Part shown: positions 18,756-27,729 of the stretch, one piece after another | Position numbering within the stretch: the first letter of the stretch is position 1 | How the letters are laid out: each line of letters begins with the position of its first letter | Origin: an uncultured Clostridia bacterium | Lineage (GTDB): Bacteria > Bacillota > Clostridia > Monoglobales > Monoglobaceae | NCBI GenBank assembly: GCA_947625905.1 | Contig: CANQQJ010000001.1 | Span: 1 to 64,000, forward strand | Length of the DNA stretch: 64,000 nt | Reading direction: 5' to 3' | Notes under the pieces: model-generated | What the model was told of the DNA's origin: nothing | Seen by the model: the letters and a program-made list of their open reading frames with translations, nothing else | Databases searched by the model: none | Position numbers and translations under genes: made by a program

Positions 18756-20141
18756 TTGAACGCGATACGATTGATCCTCGCGATCTGGGCGGCCAAGCTG
18801 GCGTCCGTCGCGGGAAGGATCATAGGCAAAAAATCATCGTCGTCGCCCGGAGTGCTGGCGCTCAAGATATGCCCGAGTCTTATAAGCACGCTCAAGAAAA
18901 ACGTTAAAAAGGGCGTTATAGTGACCTGCGGCACCAACGGCAAGACGACCACGAACAATCTGCTCAACAGTTCGCTGAAAAAATACGGATACGCCACGGT
19001 GTGCAACACGCTGGGCGCCAACATGGTGGGCGGGATCGCCACGGCGTTCGCGCAGGCGTGCGATATTTTCGGCAGGTTCAAGGCCGACTACGCGGTGCTT
19101 GAGGTCGACGAGGCCTCGGCGCGCCGAGTATTTAAGCACATCAAGCCCGACTATATGCTGATAACCAACCTTTTCCGCGACCAGCTGGACCGCTACGGCG
19201 AGATCGACATAACCGTCGACCTGCTCAACGAGGCGATCAACATGGCGGACGGCGTGAAGCTTATCCTAAACGGCGACGACCCGCTGACCGCGCAGTTCGG
19301 CGAGGGCCGCGACGCGGTCTATTTCGGAATCTCGGAGCAGGTGCTGCCCGAGACCAACGAGACCAAAGAGGGACGTTTTTGCTTAAAGTGCGGCGCCGAG
19401 CAGGAGTATAACTATTTCCACTACAGCCAGCTGGGCGACTACTACTGCCCAAACTGCGGCAACAAGCGCCCGAATATCGACTACGCCGCCACCGGCGTCG
19501 ACCTTTCGGAGTCGATGAAATTCACGGTGGGCGGCAGGCGGATAGATGTCAATTACCGCGGTTTTTACAACATCTACAACATACTCGCGGTGTACGCCGC
19601 GCTGAACACGATAGGCATCAAGACCGAAAACTTCAACGAGATACTCTCGGACTACAAGCCCCAGATCGGCAGAATGGAGCTGATACCGATGGGCGGCAAG
19701 CCGTTTATCTTAAACCTTGCCAAGAACCCCGCGGGCTTCAATCAGGCTATACAGACCGTGCTGCTCGACAAGCGGCCCAAGGACGTTATCGTCGCGATAA
19801 ACGACCTCGCCAACGACGGGCGCGACGTGTCGTGGCTGTGGGACGTGGATTTTGACAAGCTCGGCGGAGCCAACCTCAGGCAGCTTATAACCTCCGGAAT
19901 ACGGCGGTACGATATGTGCCTGCGTTTTAAGTACGCCGATATGAAGGTCGATCTGGCCACCGAGGATATGAAGTTCGCGCTCACGAGGTGCTTTGGCAAT
20001 AAAGACACCGAGGTGTGCTATGTGCTGGTCAACTACACCGCGCTTTATCCCACACAGACCGCGATGCTCGAATACAAAAAGGAAGCCGACGCGGCGCTTC
20101 CCGCCCCGACGGATAAGGGAGGTGCCTTGAGTGCAGAATAA
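18756..20141 (+). CDS. murT: Lipid II isoglutaminyl synthase, MurT subunit
   Basis: A Mur-ligase-like subunit that activates the D-Glu of lipid II with ATP so that GatD can amidate it to D-isoglutamine. The 461-residue protein has a P-loop CGTNGKTTT (about 58-66), the Mur central domain (LEVDEASARRVF, LITNLFRDQLDRYGE), a Cys4 zinc ribbon inserted in that domain (CLKCG and CPNCG) and a C-terminal DUF1727 domain. The TTG start at 18756 has AAAGGA about ten bases upstream. It overlaps gatD by 11 bp. Confidence 0.95.
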   Translation: MNAIRLILAIWAAKLASVAGRIIGKKSSSSPGVLALKICPSLISTLKKNVKKGVIVTCGTNGKTTTNNLLNSSLKKYGYATVCNTLGANMVGGIATAFAQACDIFGRFKADYAVLEVDEASARRVFKHIKPDYMLITNLFRDQLDRYGEIDITVDLLNEAINMADGVKLILNGDDPLTAQFGEGRDAVYFGISEQVLPETNETKEGRFCLKCGAEQEYNYFHYSQLGDYYCPNCGNKRPNIDYAATGVDLSESMKFTVGGRRIDVNYRGFYNIYNILAVYAALNTIGIKTENFNEILSDYKPQIGRMELIPMGGKPFILNLAKNPAGFNQAIQTVLLDKRPKDVIVAINDLANDGRDVSWLWDVDFDKLGGANLRQLITSGIRRYDMCLRFKYADMKVDLATEDMKFALTRCFGNKDTEVCYVLVNYTALYPTQTAMLEYKKEADAALPAPTDKGGALSAE

Positions 20142-20892
20142 CTATGAGATAAATATAATACATCTTTATCCCGACCTTTTGAACCTTTACGGCGACCGCG
20201 GCAATATCGCCTGCATGGAAAAGCGCCTCGAGTGGCGGGGCATCAAAGCCAACGTCAGGACCTGCACCAACAAGGACCACAGCATTGATCTGTCGGGCGC
20301 GGATATAATTTTCGTGGGCGGCGGCTCCGACCGCGAGCAGGAGATCGTGTGCAATCTGCTGCTCAAAAAGAAGGACGAGCTTATAAAGCACGTGGAATCC
20401 GACGGCGTGCTCGTGGCGGTCTGCGGCGGCTATCAGCTGCTGGGAAAATACTACAAGACCGCGAACACCAAGATCGAGGGCCTCGGGATACTGGATATAT
20501 ACACCGACTCGGGCGACACGCGCCTTATCAGCAACGTGGTGCTTGAGTGCGGCAGATTCAAAATGCCGATAGTGGGATTTGAGAACCATGCGGGCAGGAC
20601 CTACCTGGGCGAGGGAGTGACCCCTCTGGGCAGGGTGCTGTTCGGGAACGGCAATACGGGCGACAGCGGATACGAGGGCGTTTTGTACAAAAACGTTATA
20701 GCCACCTATCTCCACGGTCCGCTTCTGCCGAAGAACCCGCAGCTCTGCGACTATATCCTCGAGCGGGCGCTCAAGCGCAAGTACCCGGATTTTGAGGGGC
20801 TTGAGCCGCTGGACGACGGAATAGAGATTCTCGCCAACGATTATATCGCAGACAAGTACGCGGGCGTAACGCAAATAAAGCGCCGCGCGTAA
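20131..20892 (+). CDS. gatD: Lipid II isoglutaminyl synthase, GatD glutamine amidotransferase subunit
   Basis: A class I glutaminase-type domain of 253 residues that supplies ammonia to MurT. The catalytic nucleophile is Cys98 in VCGGYQ and the catalytic His is His195 in TYLHGP. The oxyanion-side loop FVGGGSDREQ is also typical. The start is GTG 20131, preceded by GGAGG, inside the end of murT. Amidation of peptidoglycan stems is required for efficient cross-linking in many Gram-positive bacteria. Confidence 0.95.
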   Translation: MQNNYEINIIHLYPDLLNLYGDRGNIACMEKRLEWRGIKANVRTCTNKDHSIDLSGADIIFVGGGSDREQEIVCNLLLKKKDELIKHVESDGVLVAVCGGYQLLGKYYKTANTKIEGLGILDIYTDSGDTRLISNVVLECGRFKMPIVGFENHAGRTYLGEGVTPLGRVLFGNGNTGDSGYEGVLYKNVIATYLHGPLLPKNPQLCDYILERALKRKYPDFEGLEPLDDGIEILANDYIADKYAGVTQIKRRA

Positions 20893-20932
20893 TAGAATGT
20901 TAACATTTGTTTAATAATTACGTGATAAACTT

Positions 20933-20961
20933 TTGACAAAAATGTGTTAAAATAGTAATGT
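20933..20961 (+). promoter_or_regulatory. Probable promoter for the adaptor-protein operon
   Basis: TTGACA (20933-20938), 17 bp, TAATGT (20956-20961). The -10 is weak. TAAAAT lies inside the spacer. Confidence 0.5.
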
Positions 20962-20997
20962 ATGTAAATATCGTGATTGCATACGGGAGGACAACGG

Positions 20998-23325
20998 ATG
21001 AGCTTTTTTGGGAAATTGTTTTCCGATAAGGACAAGGAAAACAATGAGTCGGAATATTTGGACCGGGTATATGAGAGCTTGGGCGATGAGAGCGACCTGG
21101 ATCCGGACAGGATCCTGGACGAAAACAGCGCCGCCGACCCAATGTCGGCTTATGACGAAATTGAGTTTATGACAGACAATGAAGAGCTGCCATCAGACGC
21201 CGCGGAGCGCTCCGTCGGCGGTTTTGGCGTATCCGAAATCCCCGATATCGTTCAAGACGCCGAAAACGAGGCTCTCGAGATCACGCTCGAGCCCGAGAAG
21301 GGCGCTTTAGAATATGAAACCGAGCCGGAGGCGGAATTTGAGCCGCCCGAATATGAACCCGAACCTTTGACCGCGGAATATGCGGACGAAGAATCAATAC
21401 CCGATAAACGATACGCGGACGACGCGCTTGATGCCGAGGAGTACGGATTCGGGGCGGATACCGAGGAAACCGAGCCGGAGGAAATGCTCCGTGCGTCCGA
21501 GGACGGCGCCGCCGAGCCCGAGAACGATTCGCCCGGGTCCGAAGATGTTTTTGACGAGAAAGACGCGTACGCGGCCTTTGAGGACGATAAGGGCGATACC
21601 GACGAGATGGACGTTGATCAGCTGATCAACGCCATGAAAGAGGCGGACGGCTACGTGGAGTCCGAGCCCGAGTATGAGACTGTTTCGGACGCGGCGGATA
21701 GGATGCCCGTTTCGGTGGACGATCCGTCATACGCGCTTTTGAGCGGGGACATCGACACCGAGGAGGTATACACCGCCTACGCGCCCAAGAGCATGCGTCC
21801 GAAGGTCACCGAGACCTCGTACTATGATCTGGACGACATGGAGGATCTTGATCCCGAGCCCGAAAAAGAGAGCAGATTCAAGAATTTCGTAACCAAAAAC
21901 AAAAAGTGGATCATCGGCGCGGCGGTCGCGGCGGCGGTTGTTCTGACTACTGTCGGAGCGCTGTTTTTCGCCCGCTGGCGCATGAACCCTCTGATGGGAT
22001 ATACCGAGCTGTACGTCACAAAGGGCAACATAATTAAGACAATGGAGGCGGGCGGAAACGTTGAGCCGAACGCCAGGTACAACATAATCCCGCCGGTTAG
22101 CGGAACGATAATCGAGTCGCCTCTGAACGCGGGCGATACGGTTCGCGCGGGCGAGCTGGTCTATAAGATCGACGACACAAACGCGCAGATAGCGGTGCAG
22201 CAGGCCCAGAACGCGGTCAGCCGCGCCCAGCAGGAACCGACCGGCTCAACAACATCGTCCGGGCGGGTGAATATATACGCCAACTCGTCGGGAACGATAA
22301 GGGGACTCAATATCTCGTCGGGCAGCCGCATAAACGGCGGCCAGATCGCGACTATAACACAGGCCAACGGCACCGAAATAGGGCTTATCCCGTCGGTTAC
22401 CGGAACGGTCGAGAGAGTAAACGTAAGCAACGGTTCCACGGTCAGCTCGGGGCAGGTCGTCGCTGTTGTTGCCGCCGACAGCGCATCAAGCGCGGGCGCG
22501 AACACAAGAGAAAACGACATAACAGCCGCTAATCTGGCTCTTGAGCAGGCGCAGAAGGACCTTGAAAAATACAAGATAGCGGCGCCCATAGACGGCACCA
22601 TTCTTGTCAAAAACGCCAAGGTGGGCGAAAGCGTTGCCGAAGGCGCGAGCGATCAGCCCATGATGGTGATAGCCGATATGAGCAAAATGAAGCTTAAGAT
22701 CGACGTTGACGAGCTGGACATCTGGAATATCGAACTCGGTCAAACCGTTGTTATCACGGTCAGCGCGCTGCCCGGCGAGACCTTCAGCGGCGAGATCACA
22801 AACATTGCCGGAGAGGGCGAAAAGAAGGGCGACGGCGTAACATCCTACGCGGTAGAGATAACCGTGAACGACCCGGGCAAGATCAAGTCGGGTATGAATG
22901 TTGACGCGAAGATCATCATAGACTCGGCTATCAATGTGCTTTCGCTTCCCGAGTCGGCGCTCTATGAGTCCGACGGCGAAAACGCGCTTGTTATAACAGA
23001 CGGCGGAGAGGACGGCGAGGTTGTCGATCCCGCGGATTATCCCGATATCACCGTGCCTTCGGGCTACAGACTGGTAAAGGTAAAATACGGAGTCAGCGAC
23101 GGCGACAACGTTGAGATCATATCGGGCCTGAGCGTTGGCGACGCGGTCCTTCACAAGGCGTCCGAGGAAGGCGAAAGCGAATCCGAGACGAAACCCGCCG
23201 ATAACAAAAAGCCCGCGGCGCCCGACGATGCGGATGACAGAGACGACGATGCGGTCGCGCCCGAGGAGGATTCCGAAAACCTGGAGTCCACCGGAAAAGC
23301 GGCCACGGGCGTTATGGATATTTAA
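20998..23325 (+). CDS. HlyD/MacA-type membrane-fusion adaptor with long acidic N-terminal domain
   Basis: A 775-residue protein. Residues 1 to about 300 are strongly acidic, low-complexity and cytoplasmic, rich in Glu, Asp and Pro. A single membrane helix (about 309-333, with WIIGAAVAAAVVLTTVGALF) leads to an extracellular adaptor domain. That part has two lipoyl-like half motifs (VSGTIIESPLNAGDTVRAGE and a second around SVTGTVERVNV), a short coiled coil near LALEQAQKDLEKYK, and a beta-barrel (LGQTVVITVSALPGETFSG). Such adaptors normally work with an ABC ATPase and a MacB permease. The next gene encodes a MacB-like protein, but no ATPase gene is nearby. The acidic extension is unusual for the family. 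Confidence 0.85.
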   Translation: MSFFGKLFSDKDKENNESEYLDRVYESLGDESDLDPDRILDENSAADPMSAYDEIEFMTDNEELPSDAAERSVGGFGVSEIPDIVQDAENEALEITLEPEKGALEYETEPEAEFEPPEYEPEPLTAEYADEESIPDKRYADDALDAEEYGFGADTEETEPEEMLRASEDGAAEPENDSPGSEDVFDEKDAYAAFEDDKGDTDEMDVDQLINAMKEADGYVESEPEYETVSDAADRMPVSVDDPSYALLSGDIDTEEVYTAYAPKSMRPKVTETSYYDLDDMEDLDPEPEKESRFKNFVTKNKKWIIGAAVAAAVVLTTVGALFFARWRMNPLMGYTELYVTKGNIIKTMEAGGNVEPNARYNIIPPVSGTIIESPLNAGDTVRAGELVYKIDDTNAQIAVQQAQNAVSRAQQEPTGSTTSSGRVNIYANSSGTIRGLNISSGSRINGGQIATITQANGTEIGLIPSVTGTVERVNVSNGSTVSSGQVVAVVAADSASSAGANTRENDITAANLALEQAQKDLEKYKIAAPIDGTILVKNAKVGESVAEGASDQPMMVIADMSKMKLKIDVDELDIWNIELGQTVVITVSALPGETFSGEITNIAGEGEKKGDGVTSYAVEITVNDPGKIKSGMNVDAKIIIDSAINVLSLPESALYESDGENALVITDGGEDGEVVDPADYPDITVPSGYRLVKVKYGVSDGDNVEIISGLSVGDAVLHKASEEGESESETKPADNKKPAAPDDADDRDDDAVAPEEDSENLESTGKAATGVMDI

Positions 23326-23347
23326 TTGTATTAATTGGAGTGTACGG

Positions 23348-24541
23348 ATGGTAAACTTTAACAGCGCGAGCGAAAACGGAGCGCCGGCGCGTTTGAAGCG
23401 CGCGGCGAAAGCCGCGGTATCGGGCGCGAGGGACGGTATCGCGCGGATAAAACTGAATAAAACTCAGGCGGGCTTTGTTGTTATCGCTTTTGCGGCCGCG
23501 GTTTTCGCGGCTGTGGCGATCGGGCTCGCTTTAAACTCGTCCGCCCTAAATGCGGCCTACGCCTCAAATCCGCTGGGGGCCGACACAGTTGCCCTCAAGA
23601 TCAACGGCGAGCGCACCGGAATAACGGCGGACGGGCTGACGTCGCTCGCTTCGGAAAATCTCGATCTGTTTGAGGCGGTCGTTCCCTTTGCTAAAGCGGA
23701 CGGCGTCGAGCTGCGCGGAACTTCGGGCAAGGGCCTTATCGGCACCGCGATAGTCACCGACGATTTGTTTTTTGAGTACGGAGCGATAGACGTCACAAAA
23801 GGCGCCGAGCTGACGCGGGCCGGTCTCGGCAAAAGCGAGGCGCTGATCTCCGAGGACCTGGCCGAGGGGCTGTTCGGTGAGGCCGAGCCCGTGGGTCAGA
23901 GCGTCAGGATCAACAACCGCTCATACGACGTTATCGGATTGTTCGGCGGGAAAAACGGCTGCGATCTGAGCGGCAGCGTGATACTGCCGTCGGGCGCCGC
24001 CAGGCTGGTGCTCAACTCGTCCGAACCGAACGAGTACGTGTTTATTACGCGCGGCGACACGGATGCCGCGCTCAAAAAAATCGACGGATTCGTGAATTCA
24101 AACATGAACAAAGTATCCGGCGGAAGCTGCGAGACCGAGATTTTGGGAAAGACTTCGGACGGGCCTTCGGCGGCATGGATCGCGCTCTACATTCTCATGC
24201 TGATAATCTGCGGCATCACGCTGGTTATGTTCCTCCTGTTCCCGTCGAGGAAGGCAGCCGATTTTTCGGAGGGCTTCGCCGCCGCTGACAAATATATTTA
24301 TATTTTAAAAAGAGGGATATGCCCGTCGTTTTTGCTCGCGCTCGTCGGCTCGCTGATCGGAGCCGCGCTGGGGATCGGCGGCGCCGCGGCCTATACCGCG
24401 CTGAGCGGAGGCGGATTCTTTATGTCGGTTTCCGCGGCGGCCGTGCCTTTGGTGTCGGCGCCTCTGTTCGCGGTCTTGGCGGCGGCCGCGGCCGAAACAA
24501 TAAAAAGGCCGGGCGGCCGACCGAAGATAAAGTCAAGGTGA
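23348..24541 (+). CDS. MacB/FtsX-like membrane protein without ATPase partner
   Basis: A 397-residue protein. Helix 1 (about 43-64) is followed by an extracellular region of about 220 residues resembling the MacB periplasmic core (GTAIVTDDLFFEYGAIDVTKG, GQSVRINNRSYDVIGLFG), then about three C-terminal helices. ATG 23348 lies 22 nt after the adaptor gene. Upstream codons in this frame overlap that gene and are ignored. The transmembrane part is short and very Ala/Gly-rich compared with typical FtsX permeases, so it may be a degenerate or non-transporting member. The operon ends at the terminator at 24590-24617. Confidence 0.75.
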   Translation: MVNFNSASENGAPARLKRAAKAAVSGARDGIARIKLNKTQAGFVVIAFAAAVFAAVAIGLALNSSALNAAYASNPLGADTVALKINGERTGITADGLTSLASENLDLFEAVVPFAKADGVELRGTSGKGLIGTAIVTDDLFFEYGAIDVTKGAELTRAGLGKSEALISEDLAEGLFGEAEPVGQSVRINNRSYDVIGLFGGKNGCDLSGSVILPSGAARLVLNSSEPNEYVFITRGDTDAALKKIDGFVNSNMNKVSGGSCETEILGKTSDGPSAAWIALYILMLIICGITLVMFLLFPSRKAADFSEGFAAADKYIYILKRGICPSFLLALVGSLIGAALGIGGAAAYTALSGGGFFMSVSAAAVPLVSAPLFAVLAAAAAETIKRPGGRPKIKSR

Positions 24542-24589
24542 GCGGAAATCCTCAATGCGTGGTTTGCGTGAGATAATAAAAAATTATAA

Positions 24590-24617
24590 AAAGCCCTTGA
24601 AATTTGGGCTTTTTTGT
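24590..24617 (+). terminator. Intrinsic terminator overlapping the hisD promoter
   Basis: AAGCCC/GGGCTT stem (24591-24596 with 24606-24611), extended by A-T pairs, then TTTTTTG. The loop contains the -35 hexamer of the next promoter. Confidence 0.85.
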
Positions 24618-24625
24618 TATATAAT
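24597..24625 (+). promoter_or_regulatory. Promoter for the hisD operon
   Basis: TTGAAA (24597-24602), 17 bp, TATAAT (24620-24625). The -35 lies in the loop of the preceding terminator, so the two signals are interlaced. Confidence 0.65.
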
Positions 24626-24670
24626 TATTTAGTGCGCGCACGCGCAAAACTAAGACTAAGGAGTTTTTAC

Positions 24671-25963
24671 ATGAATATTTATAAATTATCCGAAATGACG
24701 CCCGAAAAAAAGGACTTTATCATGAAGCGCGCGGAGCTTGATATCTCCGAGCAGATGAAGGTCGCCAAAGAGGTGTCGGATGATATAAGGCGCCGCGGCG
24801 ACGAGGCGGTGCTTGAGTACACCGAAAAGTTTGACCGCGTTAAGCTGACCGCCGACCGCATGAAGGTAAAGCCCGAGGAGATAGAAGAAGGCTATAAACG
24901 CCTCGACGAAAAGACCCGCGAGGCGCTGGCCTACGCGATCGGCAACATCCGCGACTTCCACTCAAAGCAGATGCCCGAGGAAATGTGGTTCACCGAGGTG
25001 GACAAGGGTCTGATGGTCGGCGAAAAGACCACGCCCATCGTTGACGTCTGCCTGTATGTGCCCCGCGGCAAGGGCAGCTTTCCGTCGGTGCTGTGCATGC
25101 TGGCGACTCCGGCTGTGGTAGCGGGAGTTGAGAAAATAGTGGTCGTGACTCCGCCCAACGAGCAGGGCGGCGTTGACGACGCGATACTGGCCGCCGCCAA
25201 GATAATCGGCGTTTCCGAGATATACAAAGTCGGCGGAATACAGGCCGTGGCGGCTGTAGCTTACGGCACCGAGACAATACCCAAATGTCATAAGATAATC
25301 GGCCCCGGCAACGCTTACGCAACCGCGGCAAAGCGCGTGCTGGCGAACTACATAGACTCGGGTCTGCCCGCGGGCCCCAGCGAGTGCATAATCCTGGCCG
25401 ACGAGCACGCCGACCCCGAAAAGGTCGCGCTCGACTGGATGATAGAGGCGGAGCACGGCCCCGATTCGGCGGCGCTGCTGGTCACAAACAGCGAGGAGCT
25501 CGCGCATAAGGCGGCTAAGATAACCGAGCGCCAGCTCGAAAAGATCTCCGATAAGCGCCGCGAGTTCGTGACGACCAACTTCAATACCTACGGCGGAGCG
25601 ATCATAACCGACAGCCTCGAGGAGAGCATCGCGTTTGTCAACGAGTACGCGCCCGAGCACATGGAGGTAATGACTGAAAAGCCGTTTGACGTGCTGCCCA
25701 AGATAAAGAACGCGGGCGAGATACTTCTGGGCGACTACACGCCGGTCACGCTGTGCAACTTTGTGCTGGGCCCCAACGCGATACTGCCCACGGGCCAGTT
25801 CGCCAAGACCTACTCGAGCGTGTCCGTTCTGGATTTCCTCAAGCGCTCGTCGGTGGGCTACGCCAGCCGCGAGGGCTTCGAGCGCGTCCGCGACTACGCC
25901 TACAGAATAGCGACTGTCGAGGGTTTTGATACCCACGGCCTTGCCGTAAAAGAGAGAAAATAA
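24671..25963 (+). CDS. hisD: Histidinol dehydrogenase
   Basis: Catalyses the last two oxidations of histidine synthesis, from L-histidinol to L-histidine, with NAD and zinc. The 430-residue protein shows the VPRGKGSFPS and PPNEQGGVDDAILAAA segments, IIGPGNAYATAAKRVL, the GPSECIILAD stretch, catalytic residues around EHGPDSAALLVT and EYAPEHMEVM, and the C-terminal Gly/His of FDTHGLAVKER. ATG 24671 has AAGGAG upstream. It is first in an operon with a hisB homologue and a HAD phosphatase. Degenerate copies of its 3' end follow the stop. Confidence 0.96.
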   Translation: MNIYKLSEMTPEKKDFIMKRAELDISEQMKVAKEVSDDIRRRGDEAVLEYTEKFDRVKLTADRMKVKPEEIEEGYKRLDEKTREALAYAIGNIRDFHSKQMPEEMWFTEVDKGLMVGEKTTPIVDVCLYVPRGKGSFPSVLCMLATPAVVAGVEKIVVVTPPNEQGGVDDAILAAAKIIGVSEIYKVGGIQAVAAVAYGTETIPKCHKIIGPGNAYATAAKRVLANYIDSGLPAGPSECIILADEHADPEKVALDWMIEAEHGPDSAALLVTNSEELAHKAAKITERQLEKISDKRREFVTTNFNTYGGAIITDSLEESIAFVNEYAPEHMEVMTEKPFDVLPKIKNAGEILLGDYTPVTLCNFVLGPNAILPTGQFAKTYSSVSVLDFLKRSSVGYASREGFERVRDYAYRIATVEGFDTHGLAVKERK

Positions 25964-26098
25964 ATTATTTTTTGCAAAAATAATCAGGCAATTGACACCC
26001 GCGGCCTCGCGAGCGATCGCAAAATGAATTATTGCAGGCAGAATAATTAAGCAATCAATATCCGCGGCCTCGCGGTCAAAACACGAAAATAAATTATT
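25924..26098 (+). repeat. Three degenerate tandem copies of the hisD 3' end
   Basis: The genuine hisD end (about 25924-25972) is followed by two diverged copies starting near 25988 and 26050, at about 62-67 bp spacing. Read in register, copy 2 gives AIDTRGLASDRK and copy 3 gives AINIRGLAVKTRK-stop, against FDTHGLAVKERK-stop in hisD. The copies also keep the AAATAAATTATTT tail in part. This fits old tandem duplications that left untranslated copies between hisD and hisB. Confidence 0.75.
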
Positions 26099-26110
26099 TG
26101 GGGTGATATT

Positions 26111-26731
26111 ATGAAAAATACGATTACGGTCACCAGAAGATCGACCGAGACGGCCATAACCGTCAAGATCGAAAAGGGCGAGCTTGTTCCGAACTACAGA
26201 AAGCGGATAAAGACGCCGCTGCCCTTCCTAAACCACATGATCGAGCACATCGCGTGGAGAGCGGGGCTGAACATTTCGATCGGCATGGATTTTGACGCCT
26301 TCGAGCTCAACCACCTTGTCTGCGAGGATGTGGGAATGACTCTCGGCAAAGCCGTGGGCGAGTTTGTGCGCCTTAACGTGCCCTCGGGCTACGGCTCGGG
26401 TATCGGCATGATAGACGAGGCCGTCGCTGACGCGGTGATCTCGTTTGAGGACCGCTCGCTGTTTAACTTCAAAACCGATGTGGAATACTGCGAGACGGTG
26501 GAAAACATGCCCTCCGAGGAGCTTTTAACATTCCTTGACGGATTCGCCCAGGGTGCGCGCTGCACGCTCTTTGTGGAGCTGCGCTGCGGCCGGAACGGGC
26601 ACCACATCTGGGAGGCGGTCTACCGCGGCGTGGGCATCGCGCTGGGACAGGCGCTCTCGGTCGACCCGAACAGAAAGGGCAAAACCTCCGGAGTTGCGGG
26701 AGAAGTGATGTATGAAATTTCAGCCGAGTGA
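26111..26731 (+). CDS. Divergent imidazoleglycerol-phosphate dehydratase (HisB) homologue
   Basis: The 206-residue protein follows the HisB fold: an N-terminal RRSTETAI element, PFLNHMIEH (metal His42), the duplicated-half motif NHLVCEDVG (68-74), MIDEAVAD, and GHHIWEAV (His164, His165, Glu168). Two positions differ from normal enzymes. The HHTxED box reads H-L-V-C-E-D, so its second metal His is Leu69, and the His of the first-half ARHG segment is lost (AWRAG). The C-terminal STKG is KTSG. It may be a variant dehydratase or a repurposed paralogue. The 20-bp overlap with the next gene implies coupling. Confidence 0.78.
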   Translation: MKNTITVTRRSTETAITVKIEKGELVPNYRKRIKTPLPFLNHMIEHIAWRAGLNISIGMDFDAFELNHLVCEDVGMTLGKAVGEFVRLNVPSGYGSGIGMIDEAVADAVISFEDRSLFNFKTDVEYCETVENMPSEELLTFLDGFAQGARCTLFVELRCGRNGHHIWEAVYRGVGIALGQALSVDPNRKGKTSGVAGEVMYEISAE

Positions 26732-27716
26732 TTTTAAAAATATAATATTCGATATGGACGGCGTTATCACAAGCGAGTATATCTATTGGGATACCGCCGC
26801 TCTTACTGTGTACGAGCTGCTGCTCGATTATCGCTTTTACGGAAAGAGTGAGATTGACCGCGAAAGCTGCCTCGAAAACTACGGCGAGCTGAGGCGGCTG
26901 ATTTTTGATAACGATAAAACGATACGCGCGGTCAAGGCGCTGGGCGTCAACACCAACTGGGACCTGGCGTATCTGACATTCTGCGTTTCGCGCTACCTCG
27001 AGCCCGAGCTTGCCGGCCTTGACGAGTGGCACTTCCGCTCGGTGCGCATGTTTATCGAGAACATCGTGGCCAAAGCGCCCGAGGTCTACGGCTTAGTTGG
27101 CGAGCTGGCGGCAGGCGCCTGCGGAAAGCCGAAGGAGGAATTTGAGCGCGCAAGCGGAGAGCTGTGGAAAAATCTGTATTCCTGCTTTCAGCGCTGGTTC
27201 AAGGACGACGGCATGTGCAGACGCGAAAAGCCGCTGATAGCGATAGACAAGATACGCGCGGCCCTTGATTATCTCAAAAAATCGGGTCTTCGGCTCGGCA
27301 TCGGCACAGGCCGCCCGAGGGACGAGATCATGTATCCGCTGAAGGCTTGGGACATACTCAAGTTTTTTGACGAAAACATGATAGTCACATACGACGAGGT
27401 CTCGGCGGCCGAGCAAAGTCTGAGGCTGACGACGTCGATCGCCAAGCCGCACCCGTACGTGTTTTTAAAGGCGGCGCTGGGCCTCGATTATCCCGACAAA
27501 AAGATTGTGGGCAGCGCGTACGCCAAGAGCGTCGCGAGAGCCACCGCGGTAGTTGGTGACGCGCCCAGTGATTTTCTGGCGGCCAGAGTCGCCGAAATGC
27601 CGTTTGTCGGAGTGCTGACCGGAGTTGATAAAGCTGCTGCCGAGGCGTATTTCAAGACCAACAAGGCGGACTATATTTTTGACGATATAATGGGATTTTT
27701 GCCCGAAAAAATTTAA
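26712..27716 (+). CDS. HAD-superfamily phosphatase with large helical cap
   Basis: The 334-residue protein has the four HAD motifs: FDMDGV (nucleophile and acid/base Asp), GIGTGRP (motif II), Lys in IAKPHPYVF (motif III) and VVGDAPSDF (motif IV). Between motifs I and II lies a cap of about 170 residues, mostly helical, longer than usual. It overlaps the hisB homologue by 20 bp. In some bacteria HisB is fused to a HAD-type histidinol-phosphate phosphatase, so this could serve that step. That is inference from context only, and the substrate is otherwise unknown. Confidence 0.85.
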   Translation: MKFQPSDFKNIIFDMDGVITSEYIYWDTAALTVYELLLDYRFYGKSEIDRESCLENYGELRRLIFDNDKTIRAVKALGVNTNWDLAYLTFCVSRYLEPELAGLDEWHFRSVRMFIENIVAKAPEVYGLVGELAAGACGKPKEEFERASGELWKNLYSCFQRWFKDDGMCRREKPLIAIDKIRAALDYLKKSGLRLGIGTGRPRDEIMYPLKAWDILKFFDENMIVTYDEVSAAEQSLRLTTSIAKPHPYVFLKAALGLDYPDKKIVGSAYAKSVARATAVVGDAPSDFLAARVAEMPFVGVLTGVDKAAAEAYFKTNKADYIFDDIMGFLPEKI

Positions 27717-27729
27717 AAGGCGGGATAAT

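Noticed and set aside
24962-25936. 324-codon open frame antisense to hisD
   Set aside because: It is a GC-driven shadow of hisD without a Shine-Dalgarno or family motif. The same applies to the long antisense frames over ilvE, proA, gpsA, murT/gatD and the acyltransferase gene.
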